From NCBI GenBank assembly GCA_035301265.1, contig DATGUP010000008.1, forward strand, positions 207,077-271,076: 64,000 nt of DNA, given 5' to 3'. The translations under genes were made by a program, and so were the position numbers. Position 1 is the stretch's first letter. Each line of letters opens with the position of its first letter. Of the stretch, positions 8,693-17,197 are shown piece after piece. Below the pieces are notes generated by a model, which worked only from the letters and a program-made list of their open reading frames with translations, searched no databases and was not told the DNA's origin. The stretch is from DATGUP01 sp035301265. GTDB lineage: Bacteria; Bacillota; Bacilli; Bacillales; Amphibacillaceae.

Positions 8693-8721
8693 ACTCTGAT
8701 GCCTTATGGTATCAGAGTTTT
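8693..8721 (+). terminator. Intrinsic terminator after degU
   Basis: An 11-bp stem with one G-T pair (8693-8703 with 8708-8718), TTAT loop, then T4. Confidence 0.8.
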
Positions 8722-8912
8722 GTCCGTCCATTTTGCGCGTTTTCTCTATTATTCACATTACCTCCTATATCTATTAATATAACACTTACCTTCCCACTTC
8801 AGAGTCACCCTAGATTCATATTTTGTTACTAGCTAATATGCGTTATAATAACCATAAGTGCATCATGCTGGTGATGAAAACTTAACGATTTGTACAAAGG
8901 AGAAGGTTTTAT

Positions 8913-9755
8913 ATGAAAACAGCCGTTGTCACAGACAGCACAGCGTATCTCCCACAAGCAATAAGAGACCAATATAACATTTACATGATACCGCTTAGCG
9001 TTGTATTCGGTGACACGTCGTACCGAGAAGAAATCGATATAACGACTGAAGCGTTTTATGAAAAAGTACGTGAATCAGACGTTTTACCGAAAACATCTCA
9101 GCCAGCGATCGGCGATATACAAGCATTATATGCAAAATTGGCTGAAGATTATGACGCTATTATTTCTATTCATTTATCGAGCGGGATTAGCGGGACATAT
9201 CAGGCGGCAGCAAGCGCGGGGGAGATGGTTGACGGAATCGATGTGTATCCGTACGATTCAGAAATGAGTTGTATGGCTCAAGGTTCTTATTGTATCGAAG
9301 CTGCGAAACGAGCAAAATCAGGCCAAACGCCGGAAGCGATTATCGAGCATCTTGATGCAATGAAACAAACGATGCGCGCTTATTTTATGGTCGATGATTT
9401 AAGTCATTTACAACGTAGCGGTCGTTTGAACAATGCACAAGCGATACTCGGTAGTTTGTTACAAGTGAAGCCTATTTTGCATTTTGTAGACAAAGTGATT
9501 GTGCCGTTTGAAAAGGTTCGAACGCGAAAAAAAGCGCTTAAACGTATTATGGACATGGTTGAAGAAGATTTGGCTCAAGGCAAAACTCTCAAAGTGATTT
9601 TTATTCATGCCAATCGTGAACAAGGAGCGATCGATTTACAAAATAATTTAAAAGCAAAATATCCTGATGTCGAGACGATGATCAGTTACTTTGGTCCGGT
9701 TATTGGAACGCATTTAGGCGAAGGGGCGATTGGAGTATGCTGGTTTGAGAAATAA
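8913..9755 (+). CDS. DegV family fatty-acid-binding protein
   Basis: DegV/FakB-fold protein that binds a single fatty acid; some members present it to the fatty-acid kinase FakA. Visible hallmarks: N-terminal VVTDSTAYLP, SQPAIGDIQALY (the T-S-Q-P motif), ISIHLSSGISGTYQAA, and the C-terminal GPVIGTHLGEGAIG. 280 residues, typical. It occupies the position of yviA in B. subtilis. AAGGAGAAGG precedes the ATG, and a possible promoter with TATAAT at 8844-8849 lies upstream. Confidence 0.93.
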   Translation: MKTAVVTDSTAYLPQAIRDQYNIYMIPLSVVFGDTSYREEIDITTEAFYEKVRESDVLPKTSQPAIGDIQALYAKLAEDYDAIISIHLSSGISGTYQAAASAGEMVDGIDVYPYDSEMSCMAQGSYCIEAAKRAKSGQTPEAIIEHLDAMKQTMRAYFMVDDLSHLQRSGRLNNAQAILGSLLQVKPILHFVDKVIVPFEKVRTRKKALKRIMDMVEEDLAQGKTLKVIFIHANREQGAIDLQNNLKAKYPDVETMISYFGPVIGTHLGEGAIGVCWFEK

Positions 9756-9813
9756 AATCAGCTTATTACCGCCGATTTTGCTTTTTGTCTTTAGACATTA
9801 CCTACGATTTCAC

Positions 9814-9865
9814 CCGAAGTTGTGCATCTCTCCTGCTTTTCATTGTGCAACTTCGGCTTGTTTTT
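9814..9865 (+). terminator. Intrinsic terminator after degV family gene
   Basis: A 13-bp stem with two G-T pairs (9814-9826 with 9844-9856) followed by CTTGTTTTT. It lies inside the longest open frame leading into comFA and therefore shows that comFA starts further downstream. Confidence 0.75.
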
Positions 9866-9991
9866 AAAACATCCCGTTCGCTTAAAAAGTTAAGTCAGTT
9901 CGCCGGTGTCGTGCAGCTTGTGACATTTTATCTTCAAGGTGTGTTCATGCCGCATGAAGCTGTGCGATTAGTACAAAAGGAGTGTGTTAAA

Positions 9992-11401
9992 ATGGGCGAG
10001 CATCTTAATCTGCACAAGTCGATGGACACAATGGTTCGACGTTTTTCTGGAAAGCTTCTTCTACGACAGGAAATTCCCCTCGATGATAATCATTTCAAAT
10101 GGCTTCTTGCCTCCTCGTATTTTACACCTGTACCAGCTATTCAACGAAAACTTTTCTTTTATCAATGTAGGCGATGCGGCAATGCGAAACGGTCACTAAT
10201 CGGTATGATGCCGTGTGCGGTATGTCATAAAACGCATCCGTATTGCCGAAAGTGCATCGAAATGGGACGTGTGACAACGTGTGAACCGCTATATCAATGG
10301 ACGGGTCCTGATGCGTCGTGGCCGGCATATGATGATGCATTAACATGGCATGGCGAATTGACCGATGCACAAAAGAAAGCGGCTGAACGCGTTGTCAAAG
10401 CCATCGAGTCAACAGAGCGCAAACTTCTTATTTGGGCTGTTTGTGGTGCGGGTAAGACGGAAATGCTTTTTCCTGGCATTCATCAAGCTATCCGGACAAA
10501 AAAGCGTGTTTGTATTGCCACGCCGCGTGCGGATGTTGTTCGTGAGCTTTTACCGCGACTTCAAGAGGCGTTTTCCACAGTTCCCATCGAGGCTCTTTAC
10601 GGCGGCAGCAAGGATAAGGAGGCAACAGCGCAGATTATCCTTTCAACAACCCACCAACTACTCCGTTTCCAAGATGCGTTTGATGTGTTGATTATCGATG
10701 AAATTGATGCTTTTCCCTATCACGCAGATCCATCGCTTCCCTATGCCGCAAACCGGGCTCGAAAACCATCCGGTACGATCGTTTATTTAACGGCAACACC
10801 TCGGAAAAGACAACGGCTTCTCATCGCATTGAATTTACTTCCCCATATGTTTGTCCCGATTCGTTTTCACGGCCATCCCCTTCCTGTACCTCGTTTACAA
10901 ATGTGTTTCGCATTACAGAAAGGCGAGTTGCCACAGGCGTTTTTAACATGGTGCAAAACGAGAAAAAATCCTCAACGCCAATTACTCATTTTTGTTCCGA
11001 CGGTCGAGCTTGCTGAATGTTTGGCGAAAAAGCTTGCACTCTTCTTTAAGCAGGAAAATATAATAGACGATCGAGCTGATTTGCAATCGGTACATGCATC
11101 CGATCACGCTCGTGAAGAAAAAGTGCACCGCTTCCGGCGTAAAGAGATCTTCATTCTTTTAACAACGACGATATTAGAGCGCGGTGTGACGTTTCCATCG
11201 GTGGATGTTGCTGTTTTAGACGCGGGTCATGATGTGTTTGATGAAGCGGCCCTTGTGCAAATAGCTGGTCGAGCTGGAAGAAGTCCAGATGATCCGGACG
11301 GGGAGGTGGTGTTTTTTCATGACGGAAAGACAGAATCGATCGTGGATGCTGTACGCTCGATAAAGACGATGAATAAACGGGCCGGTTTTTCCTCATTGTA
11401 A
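9992..11401 (+). CDS. comFA: Competence helicase ComFA
   Basis: ATP-dependent DEAD-type translocase required to import single-stranded DNA across the membrane during transformation. It has a four-cysteine zinc site (CRRCG, CAVC, CRKC at about 47-85), Walker A in WAVCGAGKTEMLF, the DEAD-like box IDEID, motif III YLTATP, and a helicase C domain with LLTTTILERGVTFP and QIAGRAGR. I start at ATG 9992 because AAAAGGAG stands 9 bases upstream and the length (469) matches B. subtilis ComFA (463). The open frame reaches back to 9785 but crosses a terminator; ATG 9947 is a weaker alternative. comFC follows without comFB. Confidence 0.92.
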   Translation: MGEHLNLHKSMDTMVRRFSGKLLLRQEIPLDDNHFKWLLASSYFTPVPAIQRKLFFYQCRRCGNAKRSLIGMMPCAVCHKTHPYCRKCIEMGRVTTCEPLYQWTGPDASWPAYDDALTWHGELTDAQKKAAERVVKAIESTERKLLIWAVCGAGKTEMLFPGIHQAIRTKKRVCIATPRADVVRELLPRLQEAFSTVPIEALYGGSKDKEATAQIILSTTHQLLRFQDAFDVLIIDEIDAFPYHADPSLPYAANRARKPSGTIVYLTATPRKRQRLLIALNLLPHMFVPIRFHGHPLPVPRLQMCFALQKGELPQAFLTWCKTRKNPQRQLLIFVPTVELAECLAKKLALFFKQENIIDDRADLQSVHASDHAREEKVHRFRRKEIFILLTTTILERGVTFPSVDVAVLDAGHDVFDEAALVQIAGRAGRSPDDPDGEVVFFHDGKTESIVDAVRSIKTMNKRAGFSSL

Positions 11402-11427
11402 AATTTATCATGAATGGAGGAAGGAAT

Positions 11428-12108
11428 GTGCATTGTTTATGGTGTGATACAGCTATCATTCCGCAAATCAACTGGCACAATGTGTTGCTCGACAAACGCC
11501 AGCTGCTTTGTACCGAATGTGCGCAGCGGTTAGAAATGCTCGGCGGCAGACGATGTCGAAAATGCAGTCGAACAAGTGAAAAGGACGTTTGTTCAGATTG
11601 TCGCGCGTGGAATGCATATTACGATGCGGATGATGTTTTGACGTTCAATTATTCGATTTATACGTACAATGCATTCATGCAAGCGATTCTGAGCAGATGG
11701 AAATATCGCGGTGATTATTGCTTAGGAAATATGTTTGCAGAGTGCTTCCGACAACACTTTAACCATGTGTTTTCATTTTTGCCGCGCGATGCTTTAATCG
11801 TACCGATCCCATTGAGTCATAAACGTCTACAGGAACGCAAATTCAATCAAGCTTTAATGCTCGCTCGTTTCTTGCCCGGGAGAAAAATGCACGCTTTGAC
11901 GCGTATTCACGGGGAAAAACAATCGAAAAAAACGCGTAAGGAGCGCTTACTAAGCACTAATCCTTTTCAGCTTCAGCAAGCAGTTCACAAACCGGTCGTC
12001 TTAGTGGATGATATATATACGACCGGTACGACAGTGCGACATGCTGCACAACTACTCCGAGCAAGTGGCAGCCCAGATGTATATGCTTATACGCTCATCC
12101 GGGGTTAA
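11428..12108 (+). CDS. comFC: Competence phosphoribosyltransferase-like protein ComFC
   Basis: ComF family protein needed for DNA uptake together with ComFA. It has an N-terminal double zinc-finger region (CLWC, CTEC, CRKC, CSDC in the first 70 residues) and a C-terminal type I phosphoribosyltransferase fold ending in VVLVDDIYTTGTTVRHAA, the PRPP-binding loop. The start is GTG 11428, 7 bases after GGAGG, giving MHCLWCDT, which parallels the start of B. subtilis ComFC; the ATG at 11410 lies before the ribosome site. 26 bases after comFA, so an operon. Confidence 0.92.
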   Translation: MHCLWCDTAIIPQINWHNVLLDKRQLLCTECAQRLEMLGGRRCRKCSRTSEKDVCSDCRAWNAYYDADDVLTFNYSIYTYNAFMQAILSRWKYRGDYCLGNMFAECFRQHFNHVFSFLPRDALIVPIPLSHKRLQERKFNQALMLARFLPGRKMHALTRIHGEKQSKKTRKERLLSTNPFQLQQAVHKPVVLVDDIYTTGTTVRHAAQLLRASGSPDVYAYTLIRG

Positions 12109-12145
12109 TGGATATGGTATAATAAACAAAAAAGGAGGGAATTCA

Positions 12146-12559
12146 ATGAGCGAATTGGCGAATTGCGTGCGCTGTGGCGACGTTTTTGCCAAACAAACTA
12201 GGAATATTTGCCCTGATTGCTATAAGGAAGAGGAAGAGGCGTTCGATAAGGTTTATCGCTTTTTGCGCGACAGAAAAAACAGAGAGGCGACGCTCGATGA
12301 AATCAATCGTGCCACCGGTGTGGAAAAAGATTTAATCATTAAATTTATAAAAGAACGTCGGTTGCGAACATCCGACTTTCCGAAATTGGCGTATCCATGC
12401 GAGCGGTGCGGTGTCGATATTGTTTCCGGAAGGATTTGCAGCCAATGCTCTGAGGAAATTTTAGATGAATGGGAGCATTTGGAAAAACAAGAGCAACGAG
12501 AGAAAGAACGAAAAGAGCGGCAAAAAATTTACTATACGCTCGATAAACATAGAAAATAA
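12146..12559 (+). CDS. yvyF: Flagellar operon protein YvyF
   Basis: Member of the TIGR03826 family found only at the head of late flagellar operons in Bacillales. Two zinc-ribbon-like cysteine pairs (CVRCG with CPDC near the N-terminus; CERCG with CSQC near residue 90-110) flank a helical HTH-like segment (EATLDEINRATGV). The acidic-basic helical tail is typical. RBS AAAGGAGGGA lies 6 bases before ATG 12146. Role unproven; proposed regulatory or chaperone-like. 137 residues. Confidence 0.88.
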   Translation: MSELANCVRCGDVFAKQTRNICPDCYKEEEEAFDKVYRFLRDRKNREATLDEINRATGVEKDLIIKFIKERRLRTSDFPKLAYPCERCGVDIVSGRICSQCSEEILDEWEHLEKQEQREKERKERQKIYYTLDKHRK

Positions 12560-12575
12560 TCGTTATTTTGCTCTT

Positions 12576-12601
12576 TAAATAACGAATCGTTATGCCGATA
12601 C
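12576..12601 (+). promoter_or_regulatory. Sigma-D type promoter before flgM
   Basis: TAAA at 12576-12579, 14-base spacer and GCCGATAC at 12594-12601 match the SigD consensus (TAAA-N14-16-GCCGATAT) except for the last base. An 8-bp inverted repeat (CGTTATTT with AAATAACG, about 12561-12584) overlaps the -35 element. In B. subtilis flgM has such a SigD promoter, so that the anti-sigma factor feeds back on SigD. Confidence 0.75.
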
Positions 12602-12649
12602 ATATAATAGTTAAACCATTCTTGTGCGGTAGGTAAAAGAGGTGATGGT

Positions 12650-12916
12650 ATGAAAATACATGGGTTAAAGCAAACGAATTTCAACCCTTATGCAAATCAA
12701 TTGCGCAATCAATCAGCTGTTCAAAAAGGGATGTCTGGAAAAGATCGATTGGAGATATCCGAACAAGCGAAACAAATGCAAGAAAGTGATAAACCTGAGG
12801 CCGAACGAAAAGCTTATGTACAGAATATAAAACATGCAGTAGAATCCGGCAAATATCAAATCAACGTTGAAAAGACAGCCGAAAAAATGCTGGCGTTCTG
12901 GTCGAACCGATCATAA
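12650..12916 (+). CDS. flgM: Anti-sigma-D factor FlgM
   Basis: Binds and holds SigD until the hook-basal body is complete and FlgM is exported. 88 residues, mostly disordered N-terminus followed by the conserved SigD-binding helices (KDRLEISEQAKQMQ, then VQNIKHAVESGKYQIN and EKTAEKMLAFW). RBS AGAGGTGATGG precedes ATG 12650. It starts the flgM-flgN-flgK-flgL run. Confidence 0.92.
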   Translation: MKIHGLKQTNFNPYANQLRNQSAVQKGMSGKDRLEISEQAKQMQESDKPEAERKAYVQNIKHAVESGKYQINVEKTAEKMLAFWSNRS

Positions 12917-12931
12917 AGGAGGACTTAATGC

Positions 12932-13414
12932 GTGTCCGTTACAGAAGTCGTTCGTTTAATGGATCGATTGATCGAACTGTATCAAACCCTTTTAGAAGGC
13001 GCCATGCAGAAAACAGAAATATTAAAGGAAGGATCGATTGACAAGTTACAAACATTACTCGTACAGGAGCGAAAAACGGTTCAGGCATTGGAACAAGCAG
13101 AAAAAAAACGACAACATGCTGTTAAAAAATGGTTTTCATACCGAAATATTCCGGTGCATCCGACAGTTACGGCGATGCTTGAACATATCACAGACGAAAC
13201 GGAAAAAAATGATCTGGAAGCTAAGGCCATCGCCTTGATCGAGGTGATCACTCGGTTGAAAAAACAAGAGCATCTCAATCAAGAACTGCTCCGGCAGTCG
13301 ATGCAGTTTGTGCAAATGTCGCTTGATATGATACAGCCGACGCTGGAGCATATGAATTATGGCCAACGTGCACAAAAAATGCCTGAACGCTCCATGTTCG
13401 ATTCCAAAGCGTAG
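12932..13414 (+). CDS. flgN: Flagellar export chaperone FlgN
   Basis: Cytoplasmic helical chaperone for the hook-filament junction proteins FlgK and FlgL encoded directly downstream. 160 residues, almost entirely amphipathic helix, with the FlgN-like N-terminal pattern VVRLMDRLIELYQTLLE. The start is GTG 12932, 9 bases after AAGGAGG; the ATG at 12928 is in another frame. Occupies the place of yvyG. Confidence 0.9.
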   Translation: MSVTEVVRLMDRLIELYQTLLEGAMQKTEILKEGSIDKLQTLLVQERKTVQALEQAEKKRQHAVKKWFSYRNIPVHPTVTAMLEHITDETEKNDLEAKAIALIEVITRLKKQEHLNQELLRQSMQFVQMSLDMIQPTLEHMNYGQRAQKMPERSMFDSKA

Positions 13415-13443
13415 CAGACGCAGTATGAGGAGGCGAGAAAGAC

Positions 13444-14925
13444 ATGAGTACATTTCATGGATTAGAAATGGCTAAACAAGCTTTGTTTGCACAGCAGTCG
13501 GCGCTTTATACAACGGGCCACAACATTTCCAATGCGAACACAGAAGGATATACACGTCAGCGCGTGAACTTTGAGACGATGCCGGCTTATCCATCGGCTT
13601 CACGCAACCGACCGGAAATGCCAGGTCAATTTGGAACGGGAGTTGATATTGCTGCAGTCGATCGCCTTCGCGATAAATTTCTTGATATGCAATATCGCAC
13701 CGAAAACAGTAAGGCGGGATTTTGGGAGGCAAAGGCAGCGGCACTCGATCGCCTTGAACGATTGATGAACGAGCCGTCTGAAAGCGGATTGTCCCAATCG
13801 ATGAAACAATTCTGGCAATCTTTGCAAGATCTGTCGACCAATCCGGATAATTCGGGCGCAAAATCCGTTGTTGCTCAAAGAGGACAAGCCTTGGCGGATG
13901 CGTTTAATTACACCGCAGACTCACTCGAATCGATTCGAGATGATTTAAAAGCGGAAATCAATCATCATGCCGACAAAGTTAATTCGCTCGTGCGCTCGAT
14001 CAATCGTATTAATGAACAAATCAAACAGATTGAACCCCACGGGTATATACCGAATGACTTATATGATGACCGCGATCGGATGATCGATGAATTGTCGGAG
14101 ATTGTAAATATTCGTGTGGATCATGTTAAAAGTGGAGACAGCTCTCCAGATCATGCGGATGGATTGGTGACCATCACCCTCGCTGACGAACATGGTAAAC
14201 CGATCGATGGTGCGACTTTAGTGGATGCTGAAGGACATATTCAAGAAATCGATGTTGATTTTTCAACTGCTCATGGCGCATATGAAGTTGTCACCGGAGT
14301 GCGGGTTGGCGAGGATACGTTCGAGATGAGTCAAGGCTCGTTGAAAGGAAATATTGAAGCGTATGGCTATTTACAAGATGGCCAAGTGACCGGCATTTAT
14401 ACAAACATGCTTAATGATTTGGACCAAATGACCACAGCGTTTACAGAAGCGTTTAATCGGGTTTATCTAGGAGAGGATGAGGGAGCAAACCGTGTTCCTT
14501 TTTTTGAAATAGGTGATGCAAATAGACCAGCTGCAACCGTTCGAGTTCATGCAACCATTATAGACGCCCCTGAAACGATTATCGCCAGCCAAGACGGGTA
14601 TGGCGATCTCGCTTCGCGTTTGGCTGATGTCTTTGATGAAGAGCTTGCCGATTTAGATGACACTTCCACCCATAAATTTTTTGAATCATTAATCGGTCGC
14701 CTAGGCGTCGATGCGCAAGAAGCCAATACGATGAAAAACAATACCGACGTGCTTCGTTCGCAAGTGGATGAGCAACGGATGTCGGTCAGTTCCGTCTCAC
14801 TCGATGAGGAAATGACTAACATGATCAAGTTCCAGCATGCCTATAGTGCAGCGGCGCGAAGTATGACAGCCATTGATGAAATGATTGATCGACTGATTAA
14901 CAATATGGGACTTGTAGGGAGGTAA
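13444..14925 (+). CDS. flgK: Flagellar hook-associated protein 1 (FlgK)
   Basis: Structural protein of the hook-filament junction, exported through the flagellar type III apparatus. The N-terminus has the rod/hook signature (GLEMAKQALFAQQSALYTTG, then HNISNANTEGYTRQRVN), a variable middle, and the C-terminal helix SVDEEMTNMIKFQHAYSAA-like that packs with it. 493 residues, in the usual range. Its stop overlaps the upstream part of flgL. Confidence 0.96.
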   Translation: MSTFHGLEMAKQALFAQQSALYTTGHNISNANTEGYTRQRVNFETMPAYPSASRNRPEMPGQFGTGVDIAAVDRLRDKFLDMQYRTENSKAGFWEAKAAALDRLERLMNEPSESGLSQSMKQFWQSLQDLSTNPDNSGAKSVVAQRGQALADAFNYTADSLESIRDDLKAEINHHADKVNSLVRSINRINEQIKQIEPHGYIPNDLYDDRDRMIDELSEIVNIRVDHVKSGDSSPDHADGLVTITLADEHGKPIDGATLVDAEGHIQEIDVDFSTAHGAYEVVTGVRVGEDTFEMSQGSLKGNIEAYGYLQDGQVTGIYTNMLNDLDQMTTAFTEAFNRVYLGEDEGANRVPFFEIGDANRPAATVRVHATIIDAPETIIASQDGYGDLASRLADVFDEELADLDDTSTHKFFESLIGRLGVDAQEANTMKNNTDVLRSQVDEQRMSVSSVSLDEEMTNMIKFQHAYSAAARSMTAIDEMIDRLINNMGLVGR

Positions 14926-14933
14926 TGGTGGCA

Positions 14934-15809
14934 ATGCGAGTGACCCAAGGAATGCTATCGAATAATCTGCTGCACAACTTATCCAAGAGTTATGCCAATT
15001 TAGATCAATACTTAAACCAAGTATCGACTGGAAAGAAAATCAATCGTCCGTCTGATGATCCGGTCATTGCCATGAAAGGAATTAGCTACCGGCGACAAGT
15101 GACAGAAGTGGAACAATTTCAGCGCAATATCAACGAAGTCCACAACTGGATGGACAACTCAGATGCAGCGTTAGACAAGGCGACTAAAGCGTTGCAAAAA
15201 TTGCGCGAACTCGCTGTTCAAGCTAGCAATGATACATATACTGGTGAAGAACGGGAGAACATCCAGAAAGAAGCTCAGCAGTTGAAAGATCATTTGGTCG
15301 ATATCGCGAACACAAAAGTCAATGATAAATATGTTTTTAATGGAACAGCAACAGATCACCGTCCGTTTGATGATGAAGGAAATCGAACAAGCGCGTTTAA
15401 TACGGATGATGTCATGATTGAAGTAGCCAAAGGGACGGAATTAAAAGTAAACGTCACGCCTGATGATGTGTTTAGCGAGGCGTTTTTTGATCGGATCGAT
15501 GAAATGATCGACGTTTTAGGAAGCGATGACCAAGAGGCTATTGAGGCAAGCATTGATCAATTGGATGCCAATATCAATAGCACCATCAACGCCAGAGCTG
15601 ATCTCGGCGCTCGGATGAACCGAATAGAATTGATTGAAAACCGCCTAAGCACACAGGAAATCGTTGCTAAAGAAACGATGTCTAATAACGAAGATATTGA
15701 TTATGCAAAAGCCATTACGAATTTGATAACGCAGGAAAGTCTCCATCGCGCAGCTCTTGCGGCGGGAGCACGGATCGTTCAGCCGACATTGGTCGATTTT
15801 CTGCGTTAA
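14934..15809 (+). CDS. flgL: Flagellar hook-associated protein 3 (FlgL)
   Basis: Second junction protein between hook and filament, a flagellin-family protein. The N-terminus reads MRVTQGMLSNN... with STGKKINRPSDDP, and the C-terminal helix is present (LGARMNRIELIENRLS, then ITNLITQESLHRAALA). I use ATG 14934, which gives the same MRVTQGM start as B. subtilis FlgL and leaves 11 bases to GGGAGG; the ATG at 14925 overlaps the flgK stop with too little spacing. 291 residues. Confidence 0.95.
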   Translation: MRVTQGMLSNNLLHNLSKSYANLDQYLNQVSTGKKINRPSDDPVIAMKGISYRRQVTEVEQFQRNINEVHNWMDNSDAALDKATKALQKLRELAVQASNDTYTGEERENIQKEAQQLKDHLVDIANTKVNDKYVFNGTATDHRPFDDEGNRTSAFNTDDVMIEVAKGTELKVNVTPDDVFSEAFFDRIDEMIDVLGSDDQEAIEASIDQLDANINSTINARADLGARMNRIELIENRLSTQEIVAKETMSNNEDIDYAKAITNLITQESLHRAALAAGARIVQPTLVDFLR

Positions 15810-15814
15810 CAACG

Positions 15815-15845
15815 CCCGGTCATGAAATAGGTGTCCGGGGTTTTT
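15815..15845 (+). terminator. Possible terminator after flgL
   Basis: A 5-bp GC stem (CCCGG 15815-15819 with CCGGG 15835-15839), 15-base loop, then G and T5. Short, so perhaps partial read-through to yviE. Confidence 0.5.
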
Positions 15846-15866
15846 CCTTAAGTGAGGGGATTTATC

Positions 15867-16439
15867 ATGAAGTTACCGCAGATACGCATGACTTCGCAAA
15901 TGGCGCAAATTCATATCCAACAAATGCTAGGTGTGCAGGAAATCCGACAGCCGAAAGCGGACATGTCAATTCAACAGCCTCAAGCGGATGTCTTGATTAA
16001 GATGACACCGGCTAAATTGCATATTGATCAAACGAAGGCTTGGGAAGATATGAACTTGATGTCCATTTCAAGACGGATTGAAAAATTTGCACAAGAAGGT
16101 TATCAGGCTTCTTTGGAAGGTACTAAACGGCGCGCCGAGCAGGGCAGGGAGTTGATGGAAATTGAACATGCGGGAAAGCCGCTTGTGCAACAAGCTAAGG
16201 AAAATGCTTTCGATGATATGAAACGCTTGGGGGTCCAGTTCATCCCTTCGCGTTTTGCCGTTGATATAACGTATATTCCTGCAGAAGTGAAGATTGATGT
16301 TAAACCAAATAAACCGATTATTAAAGCGAATCCGCAACAAGTAAAACATCGGTATCACAAAGGCAACGTATTCGTTGATATGCAACAATATGCTCAACTG
16401 GATATTGATGTTGTGCATTTATTTTCCGAATCCGTCTAA
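15867..16439 (+). CDS. yviE: YviE/DUF6470 family flagellar-locus protein
   Basis: Conserved between flgL and fliW in Bacillales; role unknown. Sequence shows short repeated beta-like units around I-x-Q-x-x-A-D (QPKADMSIQQPQADVLI, PAKLHIDQTKAWED) and later tandem V/I-x-I-x-P motifs. No signal peptide or membrane segment. Start is ATG 15867, preceded by GTGAGGGGA; the GTG at 15852 is the ribosome site itself. 190 residues. Confidence 0.85.
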   Translation: MKLPQIRMTSQMAQIHIQQMLGVQEIRQPKADMSIQQPQADVLIKMTPAKLHIDQTKAWEDMNLMSISRRIEKFAQEGYQASLEGTKRRAEQGRELMEIEHAGKPLVQQAKENAFDDMKRLGVQFIPSRFAVDITYIPAEVKIDVKPNKPIIKANPQQVKHRYHKGNVFVDMQQYAQLDIDVVHLFSESV

Positions 16440-16454
16440 AAGGAGTGCAGATTC

Positions 16455-16907
16455 GTGCAATTGAAAACGAAGTATTTAGGGACGGTTGAAGTGGATCCAT
16501 CCGATTGTATCCATTTTCCGGCTGGTTTGCCTGGCTTTGGTGATGAAACCGAATTTGTCCTACTCGATCTGCCGGGAAACCCTATTTTTCAAATATTCCA
16601 ATCGACTAAGACAACGGCCATTGCGTTTGTAGTGACGAACCCGCATTATTTTTACCAAGACTATACGTTTACATTGGAAGATCATATTGTAAAAAGTCTT
16701 GCCATTGAGCATGAACGTGATGTCGTCGTTCTATCGATCGTTACATTGAAAGACCCTTTTGAAAAAAGTACGCTAAATTTGCAGGCGCCTGTGATCATTA
16801 ATTCGCGCACGAAGATGGGAAGACAGTACATACTGAACGATGATGCATTTCCGATCAGAGCTCCTATTGCCACAGTCGCAACCCAGAGCGAGAAAGGGGA
16901 AGCATAA
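16455..16907 (+). CDS. fliW: Flagellar assembly factor FliW
   Basis: Binds flagellin and, when free, binds CsrA allosterically and stops it repressing translation. The family pattern is visible: FPAGLPGFGDETEFVLL, PIFQIFQST and the C-terminal DDAFPIRAPI. 150 residues, GTG start after AAAAGGAGTG. Its stop TAA shares bases with the ATG of csrA, a tight translational coupling that matches their partner switch. Confidence 0.96.
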   Translation: MQLKTKYLGTVEVDPSDCIHFPAGLPGFGDETEFVLLDLPGNPIFQIFQSTKTTAIAFVVTNPHYFYQDYTFTLEDHIVKSLAIEHERDVVVLSIVTLKDPFEKSTLNLQAPVIINSRTKMGRQYILNDDAFPIRAPIATVATQSEKGEA

Positions 16908-17131
16908 TGCTTGTTTTGACAAGGAAGTGTCACGAAGGAATCCAAATCGGTGAAAATATTGAAATTAAAGTGCTGGCAATCGAAGGAGAACAAATAAAGA
17001 TCGGGATCGATGCGCCGGAGGATGTCGATATTCATCGGAAAGAAGTTTATGAGACTATTCAAAAGCAAAACAATGAAGCGTTACAACTATCTGCGAATCT
17101 GATTCATTCATTGAAAAATAACAATGTGTAA
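16907..17131 (+). CDS. csrA: Carbon storage regulator CsrA
   Basis: Homodimeric RNA-binding translational repressor; in B. subtilis its main target is the hag leader. 74 residues: MLVLTRKCHEGIQIGENIEIKV with the conserved RNA-contacting Arg6, then IGIDAPEDVDIHRKEVYETI with the second contact arginine region. Overlaps fliW by one base. The usual next gene, hag, is absent: only 75 bases separate csrA from flaG. Confidence 0.97.
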   Translation: MLVLTRKCHEGIQIGENIEIKVLAIEGEQIKIGIDAPEDVDIHRKEVYETIQKQNNEALQLSANLIHSLKNNNV

Positions 17132-17148
17132 TTTTTATAAAACCTTGA

Positions 17149-17172
17149 TAAATACAAACTGTATGCCGATAT
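17149..17172 (+). promoter_or_regulatory. Candidate sigma-D promoter before flaG
   Basis: GCCGATAT at 17165-17172 is a perfect SigD -10. The best TAAA (17149-17152) is 12 bases upstream, 2-3 short of the optimum, so the -35 is imperfect. Confidence 0.55.
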
Positions 17173-17184
17173 AAAAAGAAAAAG

Positions 17185-17197
17185 CAAGGATGAGGAG
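17185..17197 (+). promoter_or_regulatory. CsrA-like binding site at the flaG ribosome site
   Basis: CAAGGATG (17185-17192) matches the core of the CsrA RNA consensus and runs straight into GAGGAG, the flaG ribosome site. A bound CsrA dimer would block initiation. Sequence match only. Confidence 0.4.

Noticed and set aside
9862..9946. ComK boxes upstream of comFA
   Set aside because: AT-rich runs occur, but no pair of AAAA-N5-TTTT boxes at the right spacing was found.
12111..12123. TGGTATAAT just before yvyF as a promoter
   Set aside because: Transcription would start at the ribosome site itself, leaving no leader; the gene is probably read from the comF promoter.
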